This document shows, one piece after another, positions 8,075 through 16,394 of a stretch of 64,000 bases of DNA. Below the pieces are notes generated by a model. The model was not told where the DNA came from and made no database searches. It worked only from the letters and a program-made list of their open reading frames with translations. The DNA comes from Polyangiaceae bacterium (GTDB lineage: Bacteria; Myxococcota_A; Polyangia; Polyangiales; Polyangiaceae): the NCBI GenBank assembly GCA_020849655.1, contig JADLFU010000069.1, positions 1 to 64,000 of the forward strand, read 5' to 3'. Made by a program: the position numbers and the translations under genes. Position 1 is the first letter of the stretch. Each line of letters starts with the position of its first letter.

Positions 8075-8884
8075 TCACCCGAGCTCGATCTGGTACGCCG
8101 CCGGGTCCGCGCCGTGGACGCGCACGATCGCGCGCTCCTCGGTCAGCCTGGCGATCGCGAACGCCGCGGCGGGCCGGCCCGGCGCGTCGTCGTCGAGGTT
8201 CTCCACCAGGCTTTGTAGCGTCACATAGGTGATCCCGCGGACGACGTCGACGTGGTTGCGGTGGACGTGCCCGTTGAACACGAGCCGCACCTTGCCGCTC
8301 GCCTCGAGGACGCTCCGCAGCGCGCCCCGCTCCCGGACGAGCGCGAGGTGGGGCGCGCGCGAGAACCACCGCGAGTCATGGAGGTCTTGCTCCGACGCCG
8401 GGTGATGCATCAGCACGACGGTCGGCAGGCGCGTCTCGGCGAGGTCGCGCTCGAGCCACTCGAGCTGCGGCGCGTCGATCCGCACGTCGACGTCCTTCGT
8501 CTCGGTCGTCTGCAGCACGACGAGGTGGAACCCGAGCAGATCCTGGGAGTAGTACAGGTTGCCGACGCGGCCCCACGCGCGGTTCAGATCGGCGACGCCG
8601 AGGTGCACGCTGTCGTGGTTGCCGACGACGTTGAGCACGGGGCAGCCGGCTCGCCGCAGGATGGCCTGGCACTCGAGGTACCGCGCGAGATCGACGTCGC
8701 GCGCCTCGTCCTCGAGATCGTCGCCGAGGTTCACGAGGGCGTCGGGGCGGAGCTCGGCGCGCAGTCGGTCGATCACCTCCGACAGCAGCCGCGGCGCGTC
8801 GTGCGACAGCTTGCGGAGCTTGCCGTCGAAGCGCGCCGGCGGCCCGAAGTGGACGTCGGTGACCAGCGCGATCGTCGCAGCCAT
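8075..8884 (-). CDS. Metallophosphoesterase (calcineurin-like)
   Basis: 269 residues from ATG 8884. In-frame starts at 8896 (ATG) and 8905 (GTG) are possible, but MAATIALVTDVHFG is the natural beginning of this fold. Dinuclear metal motifs appear in order: DVH (Asp10, His12), NLGDD, VVGNHD, LMHHP and FNGHVHRNHVD. The protein is therefore a complete calcineurin-type phosphoesterase, of the group related to purple acid phosphatase/CpdA-like or ADP-ribose/CDP-alcohol hydrolases. The substrate cannot be told. It lacks a signal peptide, so it is cytoplasmic. It is divergent from the lipoprotein gene at 8935, with about 50 bases between. Confidence 0.85.
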   Translation of the reverse strand: MAATIALVTDVHFGPPARFDGKLRKLSHDAPRLLSEVIDRLRAELRPDALVNLGDDLEDEARDVDLARYLECQAILRRAGCPVLNVVGNHDSVHLGVADLNRAWGRVGNLYYSQDLLGFHLVVLQTTETKDVDVRIDAPQLEWLERDLAETRLPTVVLMHHPASEQDLHDSRWFSRAPHLALVRERGALRSVLEASGKVRLVFNGHVHRNHVDVVRGITYVTLQSLVENLDDDAPGRPAAAFAIARLTEERAIVRVHGADPAAYQIELG

Positions 8885-8934
8885 CGGCGGGAGCATACTC
8901 GCCACGGCGCTTCGCTCGGGGTATCTCTGGCGGG

Positions 8935-9354
8935 TTGCGTCGCCTGGTCCTCGCGCTCCCGTGCCTGCTCCTCGTCGGGTGCTCCGACCGCCCGCCCGCC
9001 GAGGACGAGTGCCCCGCCCGGCCGAGCCCCGCCTTCTTGCTCACGCTCCGCACCGAGTCGGGCGCGCCGCTCCCGCCGGACGCGCACCTCACGGTCGCCG
9101 CCGGCAGCGGCACCGAGGAGTTCGACGCAGACGAGCTGCCCGCCGCGCCGAACCTCGCGTTCTGCGCCGCGGCCGGCGACGGCGGGGTGACCGAGCTCAC
9201 GTGCAAGCTGTGGACGAGCGGCGCTGCCGAGCTCACCATCACCGCGACCGGCTACGAGCCGGTGCAGCGCCGCAAGCTCGTCGCCGAGGCGGATCCGTGC
9301 GGCATCAAGACGGTCGACGTGAAGATCGCGCTCACGCCGCTCGCGAAGCCGTAG
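8935..9354 (+). CDS. Small lipoprotein of unknown function
   Basis: 139 residues from a TTG start. MRRLVLALPCLLLVGCSDR is a clear lipoprotein signal with lipobox LVGC (Cys16). The mature part carries several Cys (CPARP, FCAAAG, LTCKLW, DPCGIK), likely disulfides, and reads like a small beta-sandwich (LTVAAGSGTEEFDADEL, ELTITATGYEPVQ). I do not recognise a family. The TTG start is chosen because it places the signal peptide exactly. A stop codon lies 5 bases before the end of the convergent lipoprotein gene. Confidence 0.65.
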   Translation: MRRLVLALPCLLLVGCSDRPPAEDECPARPSPAFLLTLRTESGAPLPPDAHLTVAAGSGTEEFDADELPAAPNLAFCAAAGDGGVTELTCKLWTSGAAELTITATGYEPVQRRKLVAEADPCGIKTVDVKIALTPLAKP

Positions 9355-9359
9355 TCAGC

Positions 9360-10466
9360 CTAGTCGACCCGCAGCCACACGCGGCGCAGCGGCACCGGCG
9401 GGCCCGCGTCGACGATGGAAGGGCGAGAGCCCACCGCTACCGCGACGAGCCGCGCGCCGGGCGCGAGCGCGTCGATCGTGAGGCCGGACGCCGCGAGCTC
9501 GTCCCCGATGGGCGTCGGCGCGAACGCGACGTCCGTCGTGGCGTCGCGCACCTCGAGCCTCGCCGACTTCGGCAGCGCGCCGAGCCACGCAGGATCGACG
9601 CCCGCGGGCGGCCTGGGCGCGACCGCGCCGAGGCTCGTCGCGTCGATGAGGGGCCGCGCGTCGCCCTCGGAGGACACGAGCACCGCCGTCAACGGAGGCA
9701 GGTTCATCGACGCGTGGACCAGCTGCACCGACGCCTGCCCCGGCGCGGGCGGGACGCGCGAGAGCTCCACGAGGGCGAACGCGGGCGACGGCTGCGTCGG
9801 CGACGCGAGCTGCGTGCACACCGCGGCCGGATCCGCGACCGTCGCGCCGCCGAGGCAGCCCGCCGCGACGAGCAAGAGCGAGCGCGGCGCCGCGAGCGCG
9901 CCCTCCGGGATCACCGGCGACCACATCGCGCGCACGCCCGCGGGCGGCGACGAGAAGGCGCTCGCGCAGTCGAGCTTCGCCAGCGCCGCGGGGTCCCCGG
10001 CGACGATCGCGGCGCGGTACGCCTTCGAGGGGTCCGCGGGCGTCACCGCGAGCGATCCTCCGAACGCGAGCTCGGCGGAGGGCGCGGCCGTGGTCGCCGG
10101 CGCGCCGCCGCTCCACTCGACGACGCAGAGCCGGACGACGGGCGTGTCCGCGACGCCATGCACGAACCGCAGCTCGCGCGGGCCGTCGGGCTCGACGACC
10201 ACGTCGGGCGCGGCGTCGACCGGCGCCGCGTCGGCCTCCGCGCTCGCGTCGGACGGCGCGTCGGGCCCGGCGTCGACGCTCGCCTTGCCGCCTGCGCCGG
10301 CCTTGCCGCCTGCGCCAGCCTTGCCACCCGCGCCAGCCGTCCCCGCGTCGGGCGCGGGGACGAACGTCTCGCCGCCCTCACGCGCGAGCGAGCTGCCGCC
10401 GACGCTGCACGCGACCGGCGCCGCGAGCGCGCAGACGAGCAGCCATCCCCGAGCGATGGTCGTCAC
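9360..10466 (-). CDS. Secreted lipoprotein, DUF4397-like repeats
   Basis: 368 residues from GTG. The signal peptide ends in a lipobox-like APVAC. A low-complexity spacer follows, with three GAGGKA units and an Asp/Ala-rich stretch (DAGPDAPSDASAEAD), a composition common in Polyangiales lipoproteins. The mature region has two similar segments beginning LRFVHGVADTPVVRL and VQLVHASMNLPPLTAVLV. This RxVHASPD-type pattern is seen in DUF4397 proteins. It probably sits on the outer face of the envelope; no activity can be assigned. It is 11 bases downstream of folC on the same strand, with unrelated function. Confidence 0.6.
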   Translation of the reverse strand: MTTIARGWLLVCALAAPVACSVGGSSLAREGGETFVPAPDAGTAGAGGKAGAGGKAGAGGKASVDAGPDAPSDASAEADAAPVDAAPDVVVEPDGPRELRFVHGVADTPVVRLCVVEWSGGAPATTAAPSAELAFGGSLAVTPADPSKAYRAAIVAGDPAALAKLDCASAFSSPPAGVRAMWSPVIPEGALAAPRSLLLVAAGCLGGATVADPAAVCTQLASPTQPSPAFALVELSRVPPAPGQASVQLVHASMNLPPLTAVLVSSEGDARPLIDATSLGAVAPRPPAGVDPAWLGALPKSARLEVRDATTDVAFAPTPIGDELAASGLTIDALAPGARLVAVAVGSRPSIVDAGPPVPLRRVWLRVD

Positions 10467-10477
10467 ACGCGCAGTCT

Positions 10478-11704
10478 TTACAGCGCGACAGGCGGATCAC
10501 AAGGCAGCCCGAGCAGGAACGCGCGCGCGGCGCCGACGAGGAAGATCGATCCGGTGACGACGACGACGCCGTTGCGCCCGACCCGTTGCCGCATCGAGAT
10601 CAGCGCCTCGGGGACGCTCTTCGCCTTCGCGCCGTCGAGGTACGCCGCCAGCTCCGTGACCGGCACCGCCTGCCGCCCCGCGGGCTCGACGTACACGCGC
10701 GGGCCCGTCACCTGCGTCAGGCGGTCGAGCATCGCGCGCCAGCCCTTGTCGGCCATCGCGCCGAACACGAGCCCGATCTGCGCTCTCGTGAAGCTGCTGG
10801 ACAGCCCGAGCATCGCGTTCTTCAGCGCGAGCGCGCCGTCGGGGTTGTGCGCGCAGTCGAACAAGACATACCCCTCGGCCGTCTCCAGCAGCTCGCAGCG
10901 GCCGGGCCAGCGCGTCGTCTGCAGGCCCGCCGCGAGCGCCTCGCGTGGCAGGCCGAGCTCGCGCCCGACAGCCGCCGCGACGAGCGCGTTCTGACGCTGG
11001 AACGCGCCGCCGAGCGAGGGCGGGTACGACTCGACCAGCAGCGCCTCTCGCTCGCCGTTCGCCTCGATCACGGGCGCAGAGAGCGCGGCGGCGCGCGCGT
11101 CGACGACCGCGCGCGCGTCCGGGTGCAGGCGCCCGACGATCACAGGGCGCCCGCTGCGCAGGATGCCCGCCTTCTCGCCCGCGATCGCCGCGAGCGAGTC
11201 GCCGAGCCTGTCGGTGTGATCGAAGGCCACGCGCGTGATCGCCGTCAGCGCCTCGCCCTCGGCGACGTTGGTCGCGTCGAGCCGCCCGCCGAGCCCCACC
11301 TCGAGCACCGCGAGGTCGATCGCGGCCTCGCGAAACGCGACGAGCGCGGCCAGCGTGACCACCTCGAAGAACGTGAGATCGTCGGGCAGGCTCATCACCC
11401 GCGTGAGCGCGTCCGCGAGCGCGTCGTCGGAGATCGGCGCGCCGTCGATCTGCACGCGCTCCGCGAGGCGGCAGAGGTGCGGGCTCGTGTAGAGCCCCAC
11501 GCGCAGACCCGCGCGCGCCGCCATCGTCGCCACGAACGCCGCCGTGCTGCCCTTGCCGTTCGTCCCGGCGACGTGGACGTACCGCCCGAGCCGGTGCACG
11601 CCGCCGAGGCGCTCGCTCGCCGCGTGTACCCGGTCGAGCCCGAGCAGCGCGCCTCGCGGGACGCGCTCGTAGAGGCGCCGGAGCGCCGGCGCGAGGTCGC
11701 TCAC
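10478..11704 (-). CDS. folC: Bifunctional dihydrofolate/folylpolyglutamate synthase
   Basis: 408 residues, near the usual family length. The ATP-binding loop GTNGKGSTAAF, the Mur-ligase segments TSPHLCRLAERVQIDG, VLEVGLGGRLDATN and DHTDRLGDSLAAIAGEKAGI, and the C-terminal CAHNPDGA are all present. The enzyme joins glutamate to dihydropteroate and extends the polyglutamate tail of folates in the cytoplasm. The start overlaps the end of accD by 4 bases; an accD-folC pair is a widespread bacterial arrangement, which supports both calls. The stop is TAA, rare in this window. Confidence 0.95.
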   Translation of the reverse strand: MSDLAPALRRLYERVPRGALLGLDRVHAASERLGGVHRLGRYVHVAGTNGKGSTAAFVATMAARAGLRVGLYTSPHLCRLAERVQIDGAPISDDALADALTRVMSLPDDLTFFEVVTLAALVAFREAAIDLAVLEVGLGGRLDATNVAEGEALTAITRVAFDHTDRLGDSLAAIAGEKAGILRSGRPVIVGRLHPDARAVVDARAAALSAPVIEANGEREALLVESYPPSLGGAFQRQNALVAAAVGRELGLPREALAAGLQTTRWPGRCELLETAEGYVLFDCAHNPDGALALKNAMLGLSSSFTRAQIGLVFGAMADKGWRAMLDRLTQVTGPRVYVEPAGRQAVPVTELAAYLDGAKAKSVPEALISMRQRVGRNGVVVVTGSIFLVGAARAFLLGLPCDPPVAL

Positions 11705-12546
11705 CGCCGCCCGCCGCCGAGGTGCGAGAGCAGCCGCGACAGCGACGCCTTCATCTGCTGGCGCGGCACGATGAGGTCGACCATGCCGTGCGCCCGCAGG
11801 AACTCCGACCGCTGGAACCCCTCGGGGAGCTTCTGCCGGATGGTGTTCTCGATCACGCGCGGCCCCGCGAACCCGATCAGGGCCCCCGGCTCCGCGACGT
11901 TCACGTCACCCAGCAGCGCGAAGCTCGCCGCGACGCCGCCCGTCGTCGGGTGCGCGAGCACGCTGAGGAAGGGGAGGCGCGCGTCGCGGTGCCGCCCGAG
12001 CGCGCCCACCGTCTTCGCCATCTGCATCAGCGAGAGGATGCCCTCCTGCATGCGCGCGCCGCCCGACGCCGACACGAGCACGACCGGCAGGCGCGCCTCC
12101 GTCGCGCGCTCGAAGAGGCGCGTGATCTTCTCGCCGACGACGGATCCCATGCTCCCGCCCATGAAGCCGAACTGGAACAATCCAAACGCGATGGCCGCGC
12201 CCTCCAGGCGGGCCTGCCCGATCATCACGGCGTCGGCGCGACCGCCGCGCTGGGCCGCGCGCAGGCGCTCGTCGTAGGGCTTGCCGTCGGAGAAGCCGAG
12301 CGGATCGCGCGCCCGCAGCTGGGCGTCCCACTCGTCGAGCGCGCCGCCGTCGAGCAGGAGCGCGAGCCACCCGGCCTCGTCGAGCTTGTGGTGGTGCCCG
12401 CAGCCCGCGCAGACGCCGAACGCCTCGGCGAGCACCGAGCCGTACGTCGTCTCGCCGCACCCGTCGCACTTGCGGAACACGCCCTTGGCGACGCTCCGCT
12501 TCTCGGAGGCGTCGGCGCTGGGCGGGGTCTTGTCCGGCAGCGGCAT
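11701..12546 (-). CDS. accD: Acetyl-CoA carboxylase carboxyltransferase, beta subunit
   Basis: 281 residues. An N-terminal four-Cys zinc ribbon (Cys27, Cys30, Cys46, Cys49) is followed by the carboxyltransferase crotonase-like fold: DALAFSDGK-like DPLGFSDGKPY, FQFGFMGGSMGSVVGEK, SASGGARMQEG and HPTTGGVAASFA. It forms the carboxyltransferase of acetyl-CoA carboxylase with AccA, making malonyl-CoA for fatty acid synthesis. accA is not in the window. It overlaps folC by 4 bases. Confidence 0.95.
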   Translation of the reverse strand: MPLPDKTPPSADASEKRSVAKGVFRKCDGCGETTYGSVLAEAFGVCAGCGHHHKLDEAGWLALLLDGGALDEWDAQLRARDPLGFSDGKPYDERLRAAQRGGRADAVMIGQARLEGAAIAFGLFQFGFMGGSMGSVVGEKITRLFERATEARLPVVLVSASGGARMQEGILSLMQMAKTVGALGRHRDARLPFLSVLAHPTTGGVAASFALLGDVNVAEPGALIGFAGPRVIENTIRQKLPEGFQRSEFLRAHGMVDLIVPRQQMKASLSRLLSHLGGGRR

Positions 12547-12555
12547 CGCCTGCGC

Positions 12556-13212
12556 CTAGGCGCGGATGACCGCGACGTCGGCCGGGACGACGAGCGGCGG
12601 CTCGGTGCGGGCGACGATGTCCTCTACCGACACGTCGGCCGCGCGCTCGCGGAGCACCAGCCCCTCGGGCGTGACGTCGAGGACCGCGAGCTCGGTGATG
12701 ATGCGGTGCACGACGCGCTTGCCGGTCAGCGGCAGGTTGCACGCGTGGAGGATCTTCGGGGAGCCGTCCTTTGCGGCGTGCTCCATGATGACGACGACGC
12801 GCTTCGCCCGCGCGACCAGGTCCATCGCGCCGCCCATGCCCTTCACCATCTTGCCGGGGATCATCCAGTTCGCGAGATCGCCCTCCTTCGAGACCTGCAT
12901 CGCGCCGAGGATGGCGAGATCGATGTGCCCGCCGCGGATCATCGCGAAGCTCTCGGCGCTCGAGAACGTCGCGGCGCCGGTGGCCATGGTCACCGTCTCC
13001 TTGCCGGCGTTGATGAGGTCGGGATCCTCGGTCCCGGCGACGGGGTAGGGGCCGATGCCGAGCAGGCCGTTCTCGCTCTGCAGCACCACCTCGACGCCCG
13101 CGGGGATGTAGTTCGCGACGAGCGTCGGCATCCCGATGCCGAGGTTGACGTAGTAGCCGTCGCGGAGCTCCTCGGCCGCGCGGGCGGCGATCTGTTCACG
13201 TGTGAGCGGCAT
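12556..13212 (-). CDS. scoB: 3-oxoacid CoA-transferase, subunit B
   Basis: 218 residues from ATG 13212; the frame is open further upstream only as an overlap with subunit A. The family opening ([26 protein letters not shown]) is present, with the catalytic glutamate region [14 protein letters not shown] and the later [14 protein letters not shown] and [12 protein letters not shown]. With subunit A it transfers CoA between succinyl-CoA and acetoacetate or related oxoacids (ketone body or branched acid use). It starts 2 bases after the end of subunit A, so the two are one operon. Confidence 0.93.
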   Translation of the reverse strand: MPLTREQIAARAAEELRDGYYVNLGIGMPTLVANYIPAGVEVVLQSENGLLGIGPYPVAGTEDPDLINAGKETVTMATGAATFSSAESFAMIRGGHIDLAILGAMQVSKEGDLANWMIPGKMVKGMGGAMDLVARAKRVVVIMEHAAKDGSPKILHACNLPLTGKRVVHRIITELAVLDVTPEGLVLRERAADVSVEDIVARTEPPLVVPADVAVIRA

Positions 13213-13214
13213 GG

Positions 13215-13964
13215 CTATTTCCTCACCGTCCGGCGCTCGATGCGCTTCTCGTAGCCCTGTCCCTGGAAGATGCGCTGCACGTAGATGCCCGGCGTGTGCA
13301 CGTGGTCGGGGTCGAGCGCGCCGACGTCGACCAGCTCCTCGACCTCCGCGATCGTGACCTTGCCGGCGGTCGCCATCATCGGGTTGAAGTTCGCCGCGGT
13401 GTGGCGGTAGACGAGGTTGCCGAAGCGGTCGCCCTTCCACGCCTTCACGATCGCGAAATCTCCCGTGATCGCGCGCTCGAGGACGTAGTCGCGGCCGTCG
13501 ATCTCGCGGATCTCTCGCTTCTCGGAGTACCGCGCGACCGCGCCGCCGCCTGGCGCATAGAGGACGGGCAGGCCGCCGTCGCTGATGGCCGTGTGCGCGC
13601 CCGTCGGCGTGTAAAACGCCGGGATCCCCGCGCCGCCCGCGCGGATGCGCTCGGCGAGCGTGCCCTGCGGCGTGAGCTCGACCTCGAGCTCGCCCGCGAG
13701 GTACTGCCGCTCGAACTCCTTGTTCTCCCCGACGTACGACGAGATCATCTTCTTGATCTGCTTCGCGCGGAGCAGGACGCCGAGCCCGAAGTCGTCGACG
13801 CCGCAGTTGTTCGAGACGACGGTCAGGCCGGTGACGCCGAGGGCGCGGATGGCCGCGATCGCGCGCTCGGGGATGCCGCAGAGGCCGAACCCCCCCGCGA
13901 GGATCGTCGCGCCGCTCGGGATGTCGGCGCACGCTGCGTCGGCGGACGCGTAGACCTTGTCCAT
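13215..13964 (-). CDS. scoA: 3-oxoacid CoA-transferase, subunit A
   Basis: 249 residues from ATG 13964; the upstream open frame is antisense to panC. Typical SCOT-A features are [59 protein letters not shown] and [16 protein letters not shown]. It pairs with subunit B immediately downstream to form the active transferase. The gene diverges from panC with 88 bases between, which must hold both promoters. Some homologous pairs act on other oxoacids such as 3-oxoadipate, so the substrate is inferred. Confidence 0.93.
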   Translation of the reverse strand: MDKVYASADAACADIPSGATILAGGFGLCGIPERAIAAIRALGVTGLTVVSNNCGVDDFGLGVLLRAKQIKKMISSYVGENKEFERQYLAGELEVELTPQGTLAERIRAGGAGIPAFYTPTGAHTAISDGGLPVLYAPGGGAVARYSEKREIREIDGRDYVLERAITGDFAIVKAWKGDRFGNLVYRHTAANFNPMMATAGKVTIAEVEELVDVGALDPDHVHTPGIYVQRIFQGQGYEKRIERRTVRK

Positions 13965-14052
13965 GGCCCGCTCGAATAGCCGCGCCCGGCGCGCCGCGCC
14001 AGGCCATTTGTACCGCGCGGAGGGGCGCGCCGACCGGGTACAGTGCGCGCTC

Positions 14053-14919
14053 ATGATCGAGATCCACCACGAGGTCGCCGGCTTCCGGGCGAGGCTCGAT
14101 CGCGCCCGCGCCTCGGGAGCGCGCGTGGGCCTCGTGCCGACGATGGGCGCGCTGCACGACGGCCACCTGTCGCTGGTCGCGGAGGCGAAGGCGCGCGCGC
14201 GCTTCGTCGCCGCGACCATCTTCGTGAACCCGACGCAGTTCGGCCCCGGCGAGGATCTCGCCCGGTACCCGCGCGATCTCGACCGCGACGTCGCCCTGCT
14301 CGCGCGCGTCGGGTGTGACGCCGTGCTCGCGCCGCCGGTCGAGCAGATCTATCCGCCGGGCGAGCGCACGCGCGTGTCGGTCGGCGAGCTCGGCGACACG
14401 CTCTGCGGCCCGCACCGCCCCGGGCACTTCGAGGGCGTCGCGACCGTCGTGACGAAGCTCTTCGCGATCGCGGGCGAGCACACGGCCGTCTTCGGCCGCA
14501 AGGACTACCAGCAGCTCGCGATCATCCGCCGCCTCGCGATCGATCTGCTGCTGCCGGTGACCGTCGTCGGGGCGCCCACCGTGCGCGACCCGGACGGCCT
14601 CGCGATGAGCTCGCGCAACGCGTACCTGTCGCCCGAGGACCGCTGTCGCGCGCTGTCGCTCTCGGCGGGGCTGCGGGCCGCGCACGCGCTGTTCGTCGCG
14701 GGGGAGCGTCGTGCGTCCGCGCTGCGCGAGGCGGCGGCCGGGCCCGTCAGGCGCGCGGCGACGAGCGTCGACTACGTGGACGTCGCCGAACCTGACACCC
14801 TGCGCGTGCACGACGACGACGCGGTCGTCGGGGCGCGCGCGCTCATCGCCATCGCCGCCCGCGTCGGCGCGACGAGGCTCATCGACAACGTCGTCGCAGG
14901 AGAGGAGGGGTCGCCATGA
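14053..14919 (+). CDS. panC: Pantothenate synthetase (pantoate-beta-alanine ligase)
   Basis: 288 residues from ATG 14053. Nucleotidyl-transferase motifs are complete: [14 protein letters not shown] (HxGH), [38 protein letters not shown] and the KMSKS-like AMSSRNAYL. It condenses pantoate with beta-alanine using ATP, the last step of pantothenate and so of CoA precursor synthesis. The stop overlaps the ATG of the thymidylate kinase (ATGA), so the two are translationally coupled. A good purine-rich ribosome site (AGGAGAGGAGGGG) for the next gene is inside the panC end. Confidence 0.95.
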   Translation: MIEIHHEVAGFRARLDRARASGARVGLVPTMGALHDGHLSLVAEAKARARFVAATIFVNPTQFGPGEDLARYPRDLDRDVALLARVGCDAVLAPPVEQIYPPGERTRVSVGELGDTLCGPHRPGHFEGVATVVTKLFAIAGEHTAVFGRKDYQQLAIIRRLAIDLLLPVTVVGAPTVRDPDGLAMSSRNAYLSPEDRCRALSLSAGLRAAHALFVAGERRASALREAAAGPVRRAATSVDYVDVAEPDTLRVHDDDAVVGARALIAIAARVGATRLIDNVVAGEEGSP

Positions 14920-15566
14920 TCGAGGGGATGTTCTTCGTCGTCGAGGGGATCGACGGCGCCGGCACGACGACGCAGGTCGCGAGGCTCGTCGAGCGCCTCA
15001 CGTCGAAGGGGCTGCCCGCGATCGGCACGCGCGAGCCGACGTCAGGCCCCATCGGCGCGCTGCTGCGTCAGGCGCTCACGCACCGCCTGGTCGTGCCGGG
15101 TCATCACGGGCCGCGCCCGCCCGGGTGGGGCACGATGGCGCTCCTGTTCGCGGCCGATCGGCTCGATCACCTCGAGGCCACCGTCCTGCCGAACCTCCAG
15201 GACGGCGTCAGCGTGATCTCCGATCGCTACGATCTCTCCAGCCTCGCGTACCAGAGCGCGACCGCGAGCGATCCCGCGGCCGCCGTCGAGTGGGTGCGAC
15301 GGCTCAACCACCACGCGCGCCGGCCCGATCTCACCGTCGTCATCGACGTGCCGGCCGAGCTCGCAGCGCAGCGTCGCGCGGCCCGCGGCGCCGCCGAGGA
15401 GCTGTACGAGGGGGCCGAGCTGCAGCGCCGTCTCGTCGAGGCGTACCGGCGCGCCGAGGAACTCGTGCCCGGCGACCGCGTGGCGCACGTCGACGGCCGC
15501 GCGGCGCCCGACGAGGTCGCCGACGCGGTGTGGGCCGAGGTCGACCGCGCGAGGCGTGGGGGCTAA
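14916..15566 (+). CDS. tmk: Thymidylate kinase with altered Walker A
   Basis: 216 residues, usual length. The P-loop region reads [11 protein letters not shown], so the Walker A lysine position (Thr17) is Thr. The other family marks hold: [33 protein letters not shown] (DRY/F motif) and a final [15 protein letters not shown]. The enzyme phosphorylates dTMP to dTDP. The Lys-to-Thr change may define a subfamily or lower activity. It overlaps panC by 4 bases. The stop is TAA at 15564-15566, opposite a TTA codon of the convergent lipoprotein frame. Confidence 0.85.
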   Translation: MIEGMFFVVEGIDGAGTTTQVARLVERLTSKGLPAIGTREPTSGPIGALLRQALTHRLVVPGHHGPRPPGWGTMALLFAADRLDHLEATVLPNLQDGVSVISDRYDLSSLAYQSATASDPAAAVEWVRRLNHHARRPDLTVVIDVPAELAAQRRAARGAAEELYEGAELQRRLVEAYRRAEELVPGDRVAHVDGRAAPDEVADAVWAEVDRARRGG

Positions 15567-16394
15567 CGGGCCGGTCGCGCAGGCCCCGGTCTTCGCCGTC
15601 GACGGATCGAACGTGGTCACGATGCCGCCCGCCGTGCCCTCGAGATCGGGCAGGCACCGCTCGGCGCCGTCCACCGTGACCCCGAGCGCGTATTTCTTCG
15701 TGATGTCGACCGCGCCGGCCGCCTGCATCGTGGTCTCGGCGGCGCTCGCGGTGCGGTACACGAGCGCGACGTGCCCGGAGTCGACGTCGACGAGGCGGAG
15801 CTCGAGCGGCTTGCCGACGAGCGCGCCCAGCCCCTGGATCTTCACGGACAGCGGCGCGCCGAGCTCCTTCGGCGGCGACTCGGCGCCGGGGTAGCGGCTG
15901 ATGTCGGTGAACTCGAACGTGTGCACGAACGCGACGGAGACCTTGCCGTTCTGCGCCGTGAGGTCGTCGATACGCCAGGCGTGGTCGTCCGACGACACCG
16001 AGTCGATGCCGTCGAACCCGCCGGAGCCGTTGACGTCGGCGTAGAAATCGAGCCGGTACTTCTGCGAGGCGTCCCGCGGGACGAAGCGCTTGATGTCCAT
16101 CGAGACGCTCGCGCTCCCGAGCGGCGAGAGCACGATGCGCGAGCGCAGCGTGTTGTCGGCGTCGCCGACCACGCGCAGCTCGACCATGTGCGACGTGTGG
16201 ACCGACATGCCGTTCATCTGCAGCGACAGATCGTCGTAGGCGACCGGGGCGCCTCCTGCCCCACCGGCCCCCGCTGCCCCCCCGGCGCCCGCTGCTCCCT
16301 GCGCGGCCGCCGGCTGCGCGGAGTCGTCTCCGCCGCAACCCACGAGGGCCGCGAGCGCCGCCGCAGCGACGTAGGAACAATTGGATTTGTTCAC
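15042..16394 (-). CDS. Lipoprotein with calcium-loop-like motif (frame runs on into antisense of tmk)
   Basis: GTG start at 16394 overlaps the kinase stop (GTGA) and has a nearby GGAAGG ribosome site. The N-terminus ends in lipobox LVGC (Cys20), then a Gly/Ala spacer. Residues about 52-276 align with the lipoprotein half of the upstream gene: LQMNGMSVHTSHMVELRVVG, DFYADVNGSGGFDGIDS (Asp120 to Asp131, like an EF-hand/dockerin calcium loop), DDHAWRID and FDPSTAKTGAC. The conserved part stops at codon 276. Codon 277 is TTA (15564-15566), after which the frame stays open to 15042, entirely antisense to tmk. That last 175-residue part is not credible as protein. Function unknown; probably surface exposed. 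Confidence 0.55.
   Translation of the reverse strand: MNKSNCSYVAAAALAALVGCGGDDSAQPAAAQGAAGAGGAAGAGGAGGAPVAYDDLSLQMNGMSVHTSHMVELRVVGDADNTLRSRIVLSPLGSASVSMDIKRFVPRDASQKYRLDFYADVNGSGGFDGIDSVSSDDHAWRIDDLTAQNGKVSVAFVHTFEFTDISRYPGAESPPKELGAPLSVKIQGLGALVGKPLELRLVDVDSGHVALVYRTASAAETTMQAAGAVDITKKYALGVTVDGAERCLPDLEGTAGGIVTTFDPSTAKTGACATGPLAPTPRAVDLGPHRVGDLVGRRAAVDVRHAVAGHEFLGAPVRLDETALQLGPLVQLLGGAAGRATLRCELGRHVDDDGEIGPARVVVEPSHPLDGGRGIARGRALVREAGEIVAIGDHADAVLEVRQDGGLEVIEPIGREQERHRAPPGRARPVMTRHDQAVRERLTQQRADGA

Noticed and set aside
15562-15640. Programmed +1 frameshift at the ends of both lipoprotein domains
   Set aside because: A TAG lies in the +1 frame at both ends, but there is no slippery sequence and the chance of coincidence is high.
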